64,000 nt of DNA from Chthonomonadales bacterium (GTDB lineage: Bacteria; Armatimonadota; Chthonomonadetes; Chthonomonadales; CAJBBX01): the NCBI GenBank assembly GCA_020849275.1, contig JADLGO010000036.1, forward strand, positions 1-64,000, given 5' to 3'. Made by a program: the position numbers and the translations under genes. Shown here piece after piece: positions 24,687-33,321 of this stretch. How positions within the stretch are numbered: the stretch's first letter is position 1; each line of letters begins with the position of its first letter. The notes beneath the pieces were generated by a model. It saw only the letters and a program-made list of their open reading frames with translations. It searched no databases and had not been told where the DNA came from.

Positions 24687-26716
24687 GAGCCGGCCCCAGC
24701 GGCCGGCGTCCGGAACTCCAGCACCACTGCGCCGCGCGACGATGCGCCCGGCACCGGCGTCGCCGCGCCACTCCGCAGCGCATCGCCGAGCAGCCATCGC
24801 CATCGCTCCCCGGTTCGCCGATCCGGGCTGTACCACTCCAGCAACAAGGGCAGCAGGTCACCCGTGGCGAGGGCGTTACGCAACCGAACCCGGTCCTCAT
24901 CGCTCGCAATGACGCCGGCGAACTGCAGGTTCACCAGGGCGTAGTGGTAGCCCCGCGCGAGGAACCATGCAGCCATGTCCGCGCCGCTCGCGAACCTGCC
25001 GTAGGGGATGTAGAGCGAGTGCAGCGAGTTGCCCCAGAGGTAGGGGCGGTCGAGGAAGAAGCCGCGTGTCTCCTCGTAGAGCACCACACCCGCGCCCTCC
25101 GGCGCGTGCGCGTCGATCCACTCCTCGGCCTCGTAGACGTTCACCTGGCGCGTCAGATAGGCGGTCCGCGCCGGAGGGCTCAGGGCTACGGTGAGGGCCT
25201 CCGCGGAGCGCGGCACGATGACGATGGCCGCGATACCGACCTGGAGCGCTGCGGCGGCCGCGGCGGCGCCGAGGAGCCAGCGGCGGGCCGCCGCCGCCCG
25301 CGCCAGGCCCTCGGCGGCGACGATCGCCACGAGCGGCAGCCACGGTATCAGGTACCGCGTGTACTGCATGGTGAGCGACCAGAACGTGAGCCAGAGGAGA
25401 GCGACGAGCGCGAGCCACCGCGCCGCCGGCGAAGCCCGGCCGAACAGCGGGAGCAGGGGAGGGAGCGCCACGAACAGGAAGCCCAGGTGCGTGAGTGGGC
25501 TCGCATCGTTGTAGTTGTGGAACAGCCGGGGCACGCTCACGAGGGCGAACGGCGCCAACAGCAGATTGCGCAGCCGATCGGTGGCCGACGGCCGCTCGTA
25601 GGGCTTCTTGACGGCGCCCAGATCGTCGCCGGGCACCGCCAGGCGCGCGTCCAGGCCGAAGGCGCGATGCTCGCCCTCGTAAGCTTCGGCCAGTTCGGCG
25701 TTCCAGTTGCGGCCGCCGAACAGGCCATAGTAGAAGGGATAGACCGGGTTGCCCGTGTAGGCGAGCGTCTTCAGGTAGAACGGGCTGCCGACGACGGCGG
25801 CGCAGAGCAGGTAGGCGGCGACGGCCGACGCGCGCACCCGCCTGCCGGCCAGAACGAGCGCCAAGAGCGCGGCGGGCACGAGCGCCAGCGTCTTCACGGC
25901 GAGCGCGAAGCCCATCAGGATGCCCGCGAGCGCCGCCTGTCTGACGACGCGCTCGCCGGCGGCCTCGAGCGCCGAGAGCGCCGCCAGGAGCACAAAGGCC
26001 GCCTCCGCCACGTCGATGTAGGCGATGCCAGACTCCCAGAGCACGATGGGGGCGGAGGCGAAGACGAGCGCGGCGACAAGGCCGCGGCGTGGACCGAGGA
26101 CGCTTAAGCCCGGCAGCGCGAGCCCGAGCACGCAGAGGCCATAGAAGGCGAAGTGCAACAGGTTGGCCAGCATCGTCCCGTCCAACAACAGCGCGAGCGT
26201 GTAGAGCATCTGCGTGGCGAACGGGAAGTTGGACTGGTGCATCGTGGGCAGGAAGTGGATGCGCCCCGCCGCGATGTAGAGCTTTGGGGCCGCCAGGTGG
26301 TAGGAAAGGCTGTCCCATTCATGCGCGCCCGGAGGCAGCCAGCAGGCGATCAGCGCCGCCGCCGAGAGGCCGGCCAGGGCCGTGATCGCGGCCATCCGGA
26401 GCGCTCGTTCGCGCCGGTCCGCCGCTGGCGCGTCCTCGCGGCGGAACGCGGCCCGCAGATCGCGCCAGGACGCCCCGAAGCCGCTCGCGGACGCGACTGC
26501 TAGCGCTCCCAGGGCAACCAGGACGGGTGCCGGGCGCAGCATCCCGAGCAGCCCGATGGCCAGCACGAGGTAGGAGAGCATGCCCAAGCCCAGCGCCGCC
26601 GATACTACGAGCCGGCGCCCGGGCCGGGCGGGGGCCGCGCCGAGCGCGTCGATCACGACCCGGCCGGCGCCGCAGGCGAGCATCAGCAGGACGAGAAGAC
26701 CTATCAGGGCTGTCAT
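24683..26716 (-). CDS. Large GT39-like membrane glycosyltransferase
   Basis: A 677-residue polytopic protein with about a dozen hydrophobic segments. WLPPGAHEWDSLSYHLAAPK carries the acidic loop residues expected of GT-C enzymes. QSNFPFATQMLYTLALLLDG and GSPFYLKTLAYTGNPVYPF are further features of this family, and a periplasmic-type domain follows the last helices (about 530-677). Start ATG 26716 overlaps the phosphoesterase stop as ATGA. Probably adds a sugar to an exported glycan or protein; substrate unknown. Confidence 0.75.
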   Translation of the reverse strand: MTALIGLLVLLMLACGAGRVVIDALGAAPARPGRRLVVSAALGLGMLSYLVLAIGLLGMLRPAPVLVALGALAVASASGFGASWRDLRAAFRREDAPAADRRERALRMAAITALAGLSAAALIACWLPPGAHEWDSLSYHLAAPKLYIAAGRIHFLPTMHQSNFPFATQMLYTLALLLDGTMLANLLHFAFYGLCVLGLALPGLSVLGPRRGLVAALVFASAPIVLWESGIAYIDVAEAAFVLLAALSALEAAGERVVRQAALAGILMGFALAVKTLALVPAALLALVLAGRRVRASAVAAYLLCAAVVGSPFYLKTLAYTGNPVYPFYYGLFGGRNWNAELAEAYEGEHRAFGLDARLAVPGDDLGAVKKPYERPSATDRLRNLLLAPFALVSVPRLFHNYNDASPLTHLGFLFVALPPLLPLFGRASPAARWLALVALLWLTFWSLTMQYTRYLIPWLPLVAIVAAEGLARAAAARRWLLGAAAAAAALQVGIAAIVIVPRSAEALTVALSPPARTAYLTRQVNVYEAEEWIDAHAPEGAGVVLYEETRGFFLDRPYLWGNSLHSLYIPYGRFASGADMAAWFLARGYHYALVNLQFAGVIASDEDRVRLRNALATGDLLPLLLEWYSPDRRTGERWRWLLGDALRSGAATPVPGASSRGAVVLEFRTPAAGAGS

Positions 26717-27453
26717 AGCGCGCTTAAGTTCGCGCGCAGCGCGGGCTGTGCCTCCTCGAAAGTGACCTCAACACGGCCAACGTAGTGGCCCCACCAGCCG
26801 CCCTGAACCACGAGCGTACCGCCGATGCGCTCACCCTCCGGCAGGACCGCGTGGCTGTGACCGCCGACGATCAGGTCGATGCCGAGGTCGGCCGCGGCGA
26901 TCTCGCGGTCGGCGCGAAGGCCCGCGTGGCTCAGGCAGATGAGCAGGTCACAACTGGGCCGGAGCCGGCGGGCCTCGCGCGCGGCGGCCTCGCCGGGCGG
27001 CTCGAACACGCACGCCGACACCTTGCGGGCGAGCATGCGCTCCGTGATCATCGGCACGGTCACGCCGAACACCGCGACTCGCACACCGCCGGTCAGCACG
27101 CGCGTGATGCTCGGGACCACCGGCAGCGTGACGGCCGGCCCCGTGGGTCGTGCGTTCGCCGAGAGCACCGGGAAGCGGGCGCGCCGCACCTTGGCATGGA
27201 AGCCGGCCTGGGTGAAGTGAAACTCGCGGTTGCCGACGACCATCGCGTCGTAGCCCGCGTCGGACATGCGCTCGAGGATCGGCTCGCCGCCGAGCCGGAA
27301 CGTGAGGTTGCCGGATGAGACGGCGTCGCCGGCGTCCAGTAGCAGGCCGGCTTCGCCGACCTGGTCGCGCAGCGCCCGCAGCCGCGCGGCCTGGGCCTCG
27401 GTCAGATGGCTGTGCAGGTCGTTGGTGTGGAGGATCGTGATGCGCGGAGTCAC
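26713..27453 (-). CDS. Calcineurin-like metallophosphoesterase (5'-nucleotidase/UshA N-domain type)
   Basis: A 246-residue single-domain protein. It opens ITILHTNDLHSHL (metal-binding DxH), with LLLDAGDAVSSG, VVGNREFHF (GNxE-type in place of the usual GNHE/D), LLICLSHAGL and LIVGGHSHAV. This is the catalytic half of UshA/CpdB-like nucleotidases without the C-terminal substrate domain and without a signal peptide. The Arg in GNRE where His is normal may affect activity. The GTG start overlaps the zinc-ribbon stop as GTGA, and the stop overlaps the next gene as ATGA. Confidence 0.85.
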   Translation of the reverse strand: MTPRITILHTNDLHSHLTEAQAARLRALRDQVGEAGLLLDAGDAVSSGNLTFRLGGEPILERMSDAGYDAMVVGNREFHFTQAGFHAKVRRARFPVLSANARPTGPAVTLPVVPSITRVLTGGVRVAVFGVTVPMITERMLARKVSACVFEPPGEAAAREARRLRPSCDLLICLSHAGLRADREIAAADLGIDLIVGGHSHAVLPEGERIGGTLVVQGGWWGHYVGRVEVTFEEAQPALRANLSAL

Positions 27454-27719
27454 GGGTGGTTGGCGCGGCGACGCATGAACCAGATCAGGCGCTTGCTCTC
27501 GGCGCCATCGGGTCGGTCGGAGGCGCTGTCGGGCGCCAGCAGGCCCTCGGCCTGGGCGTCCGGCCCGGCGGCCCGGCTCGCGCGGAGGCGCTGCCATGCG
27601 GCGCGGTCGTCCAGGGTGTGGAACGTCGGGAGCGAGCGGCCGCAGCGCCAGCAAGCGCAGCGATTGGCGAGGTTCTCCGAGCGGCAGTGTGGACAAAGCG
27701 CGGTGTTTGAGCTCAACAT
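27450..27719 (-). CDS. Small zinc-ribbon protein
   Basis: An 89-residue protein with two CxxC pairs (CPHCRSENLANRCACWRCG) forming a zinc ribbon at residues 9-27, followed by a charged region without recognised domain (TFHTLDDRAAWQRLRASR). Function unknown; such ribbons occur in nucleic-acid or protein-binding adaptors. It is the first gene of the coupled set leading to the phosphoesterase and membrane glycosyltransferases. The ATG at 27719 was chosen because it sits just before the ribbon, after a purine-rich GAGAGGCGGA. Confidence 0.6.
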   Translation of the reverse strand: MLSSNTALCPHCRSENLANRCACWRCGRSLPTFHTLDDRAAWQRLRASRAAGPDAQAEGLLAPDSASDRPDGAESKRLIWFMRRRANHP

Positions 27720-28099
27720 CCGGGTCCGCCTCTCTCGCCAGGGAGATGCCGGCGACCCATCGGCGGTCACGCCGCGGCCGCTCGGCTCGCGGTCCGTCCG
27801 GCCCAGCCGCAGGGCCCGCTCCATCCCGCGTCTACCCGTGTTGACGCGGCACGGCGGTCCATTGTTCCGGCGGCCTCTGGCTTCTACTCTGCTGGCCGGC
27901 TCGCCGCGCGCTCGCGGTGGCCCGGTGGCGGAACCCGGGGGCGAGCGCCGAAACCATCAGCGCGTGAAGCCGTCTAACTATGCGAGGTCTGCGTTCGCCG
28001 CGGCGCCCGGTAAGGCGCCTCGGCAGACGCCGCCCTTCCGCTGTCGGCGCTACGGTGTCAGCAATCTTCCGTGTCGCTCCGCGTGAGGAGGTGGAGTCG
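27720..28099. other. Intergenic region between divergent genes
   Basis: About 380 bp between the zinc-ribbon gene and the DUF4177-like gene, which are divergent. No convincing gene, promoter pair or long hairpin was seen. TTGACG occurs at 27840 without a matching -10. Confidence 0.4.
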
Positions 28100-28303
28100 A
28101 TGCCAGAGCTAACCGAGGCCGTGGTGACCGCGCGTCAGGACGCGGGCTGCTGGGACTACGCAGTCATCACCGTTCACGCGCGGCATACCGAAGCACTGGA
28201 AGCATGTCTCAAGGAGCGGGGCCGGGAGGGGTGGGAGCTCGTCTTCATGTACGAGCCCGTCCCGAACGATTTCCGCTGCGTTCTGAAGCGGCCCGCGCGG
28301 TGA
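28100..28303 (+). CDS. DUF4177-like small protein
   Basis: A 67-residue protein. CWDYAVITVHARHTEALEACLKERGREGWELVFMYEP follows the DUF4177 pattern: a first beta strand with Tyr, a helix, and a conserved GWELV strand, ending FRCVLKRP. Function of the family is unknown. A strong ribosome binding site (AGGAGGTGGAG) precedes the ATG at 28100, which rules out the longer upstream reading. It is convergent with the UPF0173 gene and separated from it by a hairpin. Confidence 0.7.
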   Translation: MPELTEAVVTARQDAGCWDYAVITVHARHTEALEACLKERGREGWELVFMYEPVPNDFRCVLKRPAR

Positions 28304-28368
28304 GAGCGCGGGCTCCGACCGACCTACTACTACTCGCATAGCGTGACGTTCGCCGGCAGCGGGCTTTC

Positions 28369-28396
28369 GTCGGGGCGGTCCAACGGCCGCCCCGAC
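28369..28396. terminator. Bidirectional hairpin between convergent genes
   Basis: GTCGGGGCGG (28369-28378) and CCGCCCCGAC (28387-28396) form a perfect 10-bp stem with an 8-nt loop, midway between the stops at 28303 and 28411. Confidence 0.6.
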
Positions 28397-28410
28397 GGCG
28401 CGTCAGCGGG

Positions 28411-29124
28411 CTACTCGAGCGTCTCGCCCGGCTCCATCACGTGCACGCGCACCGCGGGCGTCTCCGCGAGAGCCGCGCGGAAGCGCTCGGGCGTGCCCGT
28501 GAGCGCCGGAAAGGTACCGTAGTGCATGGGGATGGCGTGCTGCGCGCCGACAAGGCGCACCGCCCTCGCCGCCTCCTCCGGGCCCATCGTGAAGGTGTCC
28601 CCGATCGGCACCAGGGCGAGCGCGGGATGGTGGAGCTCCCCGATCAGCGCCATGTCGCCGTAGAGCGTCGTGTCGCCGGCATGGTAGATCGCGAGGCCGT
28701 TCTCGAGGCGCACGACATAGCCGGCCGCTTCGCCCGCGTAGATTGGCCGGTCGCCATCAGCCATGCTGCTCGAGTGGAAGGCGCGAACGAGAGTCACGCC
28801 TATTCCGTCCACGTCGACTCTGCCGCCGATGTTCATCGGCACGGTGCTCCTGACGCCTCGCGCTTCCAGCAGGCTGGCAAGCTCGTAGATGGCCACGACG
28901 CGCGCGCCCGTGCGCCGCGCGATGGCCACGGCGTCGCCCGCGTGGTCGGAGTGGCCGTGCGAAAGGACCATCACATCACACTCCGCGAGCCCCTTCAGCC
29001 GCTCCGGGCACTTCGGGTTGGTGTCGACCCAACCCTCCAGCAAGATGCGCTTTCCGGATGCTGTGCGAAGCAGGAACGTGGAGTGTCCGAGCCACGTGAT
29101 CGCCACCCCCTGATTCAGTCCCAT
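28411..29124 (-). CDS. UPF0173-type metal-dependent hydrolase
   Basis: A 237-residue metallo-beta-lactamase-fold protein. It starts VAITWLGHSTFLLRT, has the metal motif LSHGHSDHAGD (HxHxDH), then IYHAGDTTLYGDM and IPMHYGTFPALTG, which match the YtkL/UPF0173 family. Physiological substrate unknown; the family is often annotated as L-ascorbate-lactonase-like or general hydrolase. GGAGGAGG lies just before the start. It is 43 bp after the MFS gene in the opposite numbering sense, so read separately or as its upstream partner. Confidence 0.88.
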   Translation of the reverse strand: MGLNQGVAITWLGHSTFLLRTASGKRILLEGWVDTNPKCPERLKGLAECDVMVLSHGHSDHAGDAVAIARRTGARVVAIYELASLLEARGVRSTVPMNIGGRVDVDGIGVTLVRAFHSSSMADGDRPIYAGEAAGYVVRLENGLAIYHAGDTTLYGDMALIGELHHPALALVPIGDTFTMGPEEAARAVRLVGAQHAIPMHYGTFPALTGTPERFRAALAETPAVRVHVMEPGETLE

Positions 29125-29167
29125 CGATCCTCCTCCGTTCTGGACGGCGGCGCGGCGGTCCGGCCGG

Positions 29168-30415
29168 CTATGGCAGGCGGAACGTCTCTCGCCGAAACAG
29201 CGCCATGCCGGCCACGCTTACCAGGAGCGTGGCCGCGCCGAGCGTGAGCGTCAGCGTCACGCCGAAGCGCTGCGCCATCACGCCGGCCAGGAACGCGCCG
29301 AACGGCTGCAGGCCGGCCATGGCGAACATGTGTACGGCAACCGCGCGGCCGCGCAGCGCCTCGGGCGCCAGCGTCTGCGTCAGCGTGTTCGCGGTGGCGA
29401 GTTGCGACACGGCCGAGCCGCCGACCACCACGAACAGCGGCAGGGCCAGCGCGAACCGGTGTGTGTGCGCCACGGCGATGAGGCCGGCGCCAAACACGGC
29501 GGCGCCGAAGAGCATGAGCGCGCCGCGCCGCCCGGCCTCGGCGTGGCGACCCACCAGCAGAACGCCAATCAGCGACCCGGCCCCGATCGCCGAGAACAGG
29601 ACGCCGTAGCGCGCGTCGGTGTCGGGAATGCCGAGCAGGTCCTTGGCGAACGCGGGCATCAGCGTGCTGTACGCCGAGAAGGCGAACATGCTCGTTACCG
29701 CTGTAAGCATGACCACCTGGCGCATGCTCTGGTTCCGCCGCAGTTCCCGAATGCCCGTAAGAAAGCCGGCCCACGCGGACCCGTCGACGTCGCCTCGCTT
29801 CTCGATGTCGGTGCGTATCATCCGCACCGCGATCAGGATGGCGGCGAAGCTGACGCCGTTCGTGAAGAAGCACCAGCCCGGACCGAGCGATGCGTACATG
29901 ATGCCGCCAACGGCCGGCCCGATGACGCGCGCCACGTTGAATGCCGCCGACTGCAGGGCCACCCCCGCCGCCAGGTCCGCGTCGCCCACCAGGTCGCGCA
30001 CCATCGCCTGGCGGGCCGGCCCGTCCACCGCGAACACTGCGCCGTTGACGAAGGCAAGCGCGATCAGGTGCCAGAGCCGGATCTGGCCCGACCAGGTGAG
30101 GGCAGCGAGTGCGAACGCCGTGGCGGCGAAGAGCGTCTGCGTGGTCATCACGAGGGCGCGCTTGTTGGCGCGGTCCGCCACCACGCCGCCAAACAGCAGA
30201 AGGGCGGTCGTCGGCAGGCCGCCGGCAAGCGCGATGGTGCCGAGGGCCTCCTTGGAGCCGGTCTCGCGGTAGACGAAGAGCCCCATCGCGATGATCTGCA
30301 CCCAGCTCCCGATGAACGAGACGCAGGCTCCCACCCAGAACAGGCGAAAGTCGCGCTGGCGCAGGATGGCGAACGCTCCGCGTGAGGGGCGCTCGGATGC
30401 GGGCCTATCGGGCAT
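29168..30415 (-). CDS. MFS exporter of the EntS type
   Basis: A 415-residue major facilitator with 12 predicted membrane helices. RDFRLFWVGACVSFIGSWVQ at the N-terminus and GGVVADRANKRALVMTTQ (the A-motif loop between helices 2 and 3), then FVNGAVFAVDGPARQAMVRDLV, place it in the MFS_3 group with EntS-type siderophore and drug exporters. Substrate cannot be told from the sequence. The ATG at 30415 was chosen since the upstream continuation is low-complexity antisense-type reading. A strong hairpin lies upstream, separating it from the prepilin gene. Confidence 0.85.
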   Translation of the reverse strand: MPDRPASERPSRGAFAILRQRDFRLFWVGACVSFIGSWVQIIAMGLFVYRETGSKEALGTIALAGGLPTTALLLFGGVVADRANKRALVMTTQTLFAATAFALAALTWSGQIRLWHLIALAFVNGAVFAVDGPARQAMVRDLVGDADLAAGVALQSAAFNVARVIGPAVGGIMYASLGPGWCFFTNGVSFAAILIAVRMIRTDIEKRGDVDGSAWAGFLTGIRELRRNQSMRQVVMLTAVTSMFAFSAYSTLMPAFAKDLLGIPDTDARYGVLFSAIGAGSLIGVLLVGRHAEAGRRGALMLFGAAVFGAGLIAVAHTHRFALALPLFVVVGGSAVSQLATANTLTQTLAPEALRGRAVAVHMFAMAGLQPFGAFLAGVMAQRFGVTLTLTLGAATLLVSVAGMALFRRETFRLP

Positions 30416-30487
30416 TCGGCGAGCCCATCGTGATGCTCTCAGAGGGACGCGCGTTGTTGCGGCCCGGGTTCCCGCGCGGGCGGCGCA

Positions 30488-30525
30488 AAGACAGCGGGGC
30501 CGCCAACCGGCGGCCCCGCTGTCTT
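30488..30525 (-). terminator. Strong terminator after the prepilin gene
   Basis: A perfect 17-bp stem (30488-30504 with 30509-30525) around the loop AACC. The arm reads AAGACAGCGGGGCCGCC. Only a short T run (TTT on the reverse strand) follows. It lies between the prepilin stop (30562) and the MFS start (30415). Confidence 0.75.
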
Positions 30526-30561
30526 GCCCTCGTGGTTCCCGGTGCGACGCCGGGCGAACGC

Positions 30562-31359
30562 CTAGCGATACTCGGGCGTCTGGTAGCAGTTGGCCTGCCA
30601 GGGGCGCAGCACGGTCGATTGCACACCGGTCCACCACTCCCAGAGGAAGTCGTCCGCCGGCACGTCGCCGTCGTTCCACTGCAGGGCGCCGAATGTGGCG
30701 CAGGGCTTGATCGCCTTAACGTGACCGTCGAAGAACAGCCAGTCCGACATGCCGCCATGGTGGCCGTACGGGCCCAGGCTGCCGTCATACCAGGAGCGCC
30801 AGCCGTCCATCGTCCAGGTGCCCATGTCGACGTACTCGAAGTCGGACTCGAGGACCATGATGAGCGATGCCGGGCGCGGGATCTCGGCGAGCTTGCGGCT
30901 CGGGTTGGCGTAGCCCGGATGCGCCCAGGAGTGGCAGCCCGCGTAGGAGCGGCGGATCCTGGCGTACCAATCCCAGCCCACCTGCCAGCCCGGGACCCAG
31001 AGCGGCTCGTCCTCGCGGCCATAGTCGGGGCAGATGGTGATGCCGGTGTTCTTGATGTAGGGCTGAATCGCGTAGCGCCAGCCGTAGTAGTCCATGACTG
31101 CGCGGCCATCCCACGAGACCAGACCCGTGCTGGCGCCGGTGCCGCGGAGGCCCGACAGGGGCATCTTCTCGTCGTAGTCTTGCACGTAGGAAAGGATGGC
31201 CAGGCCGATCTGCTTCATGTTGCTGAGGCAGGTGGTCTGCCGGGCCTTGGCCCTCGCGCGGGCGAACACGGGGAAGAGGATCGCGGCCAGAATGGCGATG
31301 ATCGCGATGACGACAAGAAGCTCGATGAGGGTGAAACCCCTCCGATCCGAGGCGTTCAT
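30562..31359 (-). CDS. Type IV prepilin-like protein (DUF1559-like, Armatimonadota form)
   Basis: A 265-residue pseudopilin. [20 protein letters not shown] is the prepilin peptidase site and transmembrane helix (cleavage after Gly8), followed by [19 protein letters not shown] and [17 protein letters not shown]. The C-terminal domain has [19 protein letters not shown], the common H-x-DGH end of this family. Such proteins exist in many copies in Armatimonadota and Planctomycetes; role is probably in surface or secretion fibres but is not established. It has its own promoter and terminator, so it is monocistronic. Confidence 0.9.
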   Translation of the reverse strand: MNASDRRGFTLIELLVVIAIIAILAAILFPVFARARAKARQTTCLSNMKQIGLAILSYVQDYDEKMPLSGLRGTGASTGLVSWDGRAVMDYYGWRYAIQPYIKNTGITICPDYGREDEPLWVPGWQVGWDWYARIRRSYAGCHSWAHPGYANPSRKLAEIPRPASLIMVLESDFEYVDMGTWTMDGWRSWYDGSLGPYGHHGGMSDWLFFDGHVKAIKPCATFGALQWNDGDVPADDFLWEWWTGVQSTVLRPWQANCYQTPEYR

Positions 31360-31522
31360 TCGGACTGAGTCCCCCTTTCAGAAGAGAGAAGCCACGAAGA
31401 GGGCGTAACACCGGCCGGCGGTTGCAGGTACCCGCCCGGTCCGCGGTGTCGCTGCGCTGCCGGCACGCGCATGTCCAGCGCACGCGTTGCTAGTACACAC
31501 GTATGCGCGGCCGACCGCAACC

Positions 31523-31551
31523 AGTGTAACAGGCGGGGCCGGCCGTGTCAA
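31523..31551 (-). promoter_or_regulatory. Promoter of the prepilin gene
   Basis: Reverse strand TTGACA (31551-31546), 17-bp spacer, TACACT (31528-31523), then GG. It predicts a leader of about 155 nt. The IS tip at 31569 is exactly 17 bp from the -35 box, as for the promoter at 141. Confidence 0.7.
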
Positions 31552-31568
31552 GGGTCCCTCCGTTGTCT

Positions 31569-31675
31569 TGTAACTGCTCAGGGAATATGTCCGGTGTTAT
31601 TGCTCAGGGACTTTGTCCGCATGCTTATGGGTATGGGAACCAGCAGGTTGAGCGGCAGGCAACGGCGCCTGCCTG
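31569..31675 (+). mobile_element. Truncated insertion-sequence end
   Basis: From 31569 the sequence TGTAACTGCTCAGGGAATAT repeats the IS end found at 123-1 on the other strand. The first ~57 bp are identical, then ATGGGTATGGG continues with few changes. The transposase start (ATG 31621) and codons for MLMGMGT are kept, then similarity fades over the next ~35 bp. The remaining element is missing. So this is a remnant, with the tip next to the prepilin promoter. Confidence 0.7.
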
Positions 31676-32113
31676 CCCCGGGGCCGTGTGCCCGGCCCTC
31701 CGAGCGCGCGGGCACGCGCTGGCGGCTGGATGGAGCGCCACCCCAGACACGCACGGGGCGCCTCCGCCCCCCAGCGCGACGAGCCGCCGGACGCCGCGGG
31801 CAAGCACCCAGCGCCCTACAAGCACGAGCGCGACCGTCCGCGAGGCCTGGTGCAGAAGCACGCCGGGATGTGCTCCGGTCGGCAGGTCGCCGGTGTAGAG
31901 CCGGTAGGGCGCGTCCGCGATGCCGGGGAAAGGCGGCCAACCCGCGACGCGGCTCACAGGCGGGGGGAGGAAGGGCAGTAGCATGACCAGACCCGACCCG
32001 AGCATGGTCGCGGCCGGGGCGATCCGAACGATGCCCCCGGCAGATACGGTCCAGAGCAGCGTGATCCCGAGCAGCACGGTGATCGCTCAGGAGAGGAAGA
32101 GCGCGCCGGGCAT
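31676..32113 (-). pseudogene. Decayed membrane-protein gene, possibly CtaA/Cox15-like
   Basis: Reverse reading from the ATG at 32113 gives MPGALFLS, an in-frame TGA, then AITVLLGITLLWTVSAGGIV and RIAPAATMLGSGLVMLLPFL. Later comes LLHQASRTVALVLVGRWVLA. The GGxVR...GSGL pattern plus a His-Arg helix recalls the N-terminal part of heme A synthase (CtaA/Cox15), but the match is weak. The reading breaks up before the IS remnant. In-frame stop, truncation and contact with a mobile element argue for a pseudogene. Alternative: non-coding DNA with a chance hydrophobic frame. Confidence 0.4.
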
Positions 32114-32184
32114 CGGACGATCTACGCGGGCTCACGGCCCATTCCTGGGCCCACAGCGCCTCTCCTTCCGCTGTCGCGGTCGGC

Positions 32185-32213
32185 TTGAGGGATGGCCTCC
32201 GGCGCCCGATAAT
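32185..32213 (+). promoter_or_regulatory. Probable promoter of the FliK-like gene
   Basis: TTGAGG at 32185-32190, 17-bp spacer, GATAAT at 32208-32213, followed by GGCTCC. The -10 box overlaps an in-frame ATG at 32212, which argues for initiation downstream at the TTG (32233). Confidence 0.5.
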
Positions 32214-32232
32214 GGCTCCACGGAGGGACCCC

Positions 32233-33321
32233 TTGCCCACGGCCGGACAGATCATGGCGGCGAGCACGGCGGTCGGCGCGCTCGCAGCGACCCGTACCAG
32301 TGTCGGCGAGTGCCTGCGCGCCCGTGTCGTCTCCGCCAACGACGGTTCGGTGCGACTTGCACTGCGCGGCGCGGTGCTGGAGGCGCGCACGTCACTCGAC
32401 CTGCCCGTAGGCGCCCTTCTCCGGTTGCAGGTCGTTGAGTCCAGCGCGGAGCGCGTCGCACTGCGCGTGCTCGGGGGCGTCTCGCATGGCAGCCAAAGCA
32501 CCGTGGTGGCCGAAGCGGGCGCTGGCGCTGCAGGGCGGGATCCGGAGCGCGAGGCGCTTGTTGGCGCCGGCCTCGATCCCACGCCCGAGAACGCGGCGCG
32601 GCTCGCCCGGCGCGCGCGCGGCGGCCCCGGCGCGCGAGTCACCGCCGAGGCCCGAGCCTTGCTGCTGGACGCTGGCCGGGCCGCTACACCGGGCCTTGGG
32701 GAGGCCATCGACGCCGTGCTGGCCGACCCACCTGCCGCCGGGCCGCTGGCCGAGCGCGACCCGATCACGACGCGCATCCTTGGGGCCCTCAGCCCGGCAA
32801 GCCAGGGCATCGCGGATGTGGCGGCGACGCTGCAGGCGGCCGTGCGCTCCGCGACGGCTACCGGGCATGGCGTCCCCGGCCCGCTCACGGAGCCGCTTGC
32901 CGCGCTGGTGCGCGGGCTGGAGGCGCTGCCGCTGCTGCGCGCCGAGGCCGGCGCGCCGATGCCCTTTGTGTACACTCAGATCCCGGTCCGACTGGGACGC
33001 TGCTATCGCGCCGCCGAGGTGCGCGCGCGCCGCCTGCCGCACGGCGCCAACGGCGAGGCCGCGCTCGAGTTGCGGGTACGCGTGGATGCGCCGTCGCTCG
33101 GGCGCGTCGACGCGAGTGCCCGAGCGGCGGGCGGGCGTCTGTCTGTCCTCTTTCGCGTCGAGCGACCCCGCGCGCGGGCCCTGTTGGACGCCGGCCTCGG
33201 CGAGCTGCGCTCGCGTCTTGCGTCCCAGGGGTACCGGGACGCAGGGCTCGCGGTGCGCGTCGTGCGCAGGCTCGAGCCGCTCGCGCGGTCCGAGGTGGCC
33301 GCGTGCGACCAGCGGGTATGA
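32233..33321 (+). CDS. FliK-like hook-length-control family protein
   Basis: About 362 residues. The N-terminal two thirds are Ala/Arg/Gly-rich and poorly conserved. The C-terminal domain (about 260-350; EAALELRVRVDAPSLGRVDA, GRLSVLFRVERPRARALLDA) matches the FliK C-terminal region, which interacts with the export gate FlhB. The TTG at 32233 follows GGAGGG by 5 nt. Its stop overlaps the next gene as ATGA. With the FlhB-tail protein it resembles the ylqG-ylqH pair of Bacillus. No other flagellar gene is in the window, so function here is open. Confidence 0.7.
   Translation: MPTAGQIMAASTAVGALAATRTSVGECLRARVVSANDGSVRLALRGAVLEARTSLDLPVGALLRLQVVESSAERVALRVLGGVSHGSQSTVVAEAGAGAAGRDPEREALVGAGLDPTPENAARLARRARGGPGARVTAEARALLLDAGRAATPGLGEAIDAVLADPPAAGPLAERDPITTRILGALSPASQGIADVAATLQAAVRSATATGHGVPGPLTEPLAALVRGLEALPLLRAEAGAPMPFVYTQIPVRLGRCYRAAEVRARRLPHGANGEAALELRVRVDAPSLGRVDASARAAGGRLSVLFRVERPRARALLDAGLGELRSRLASQGYRDAGLAVRVVRRLEPLARSEVAACDQRV

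Noticed and set aside
31471-31986. Forward open frame of 171 codons across the IS remnant
   Set aside because: It joins intergenic DNA, the transposase start codons and Arg/Pro-rich antisense reading; only the MLMGMGT part relates to the IS.
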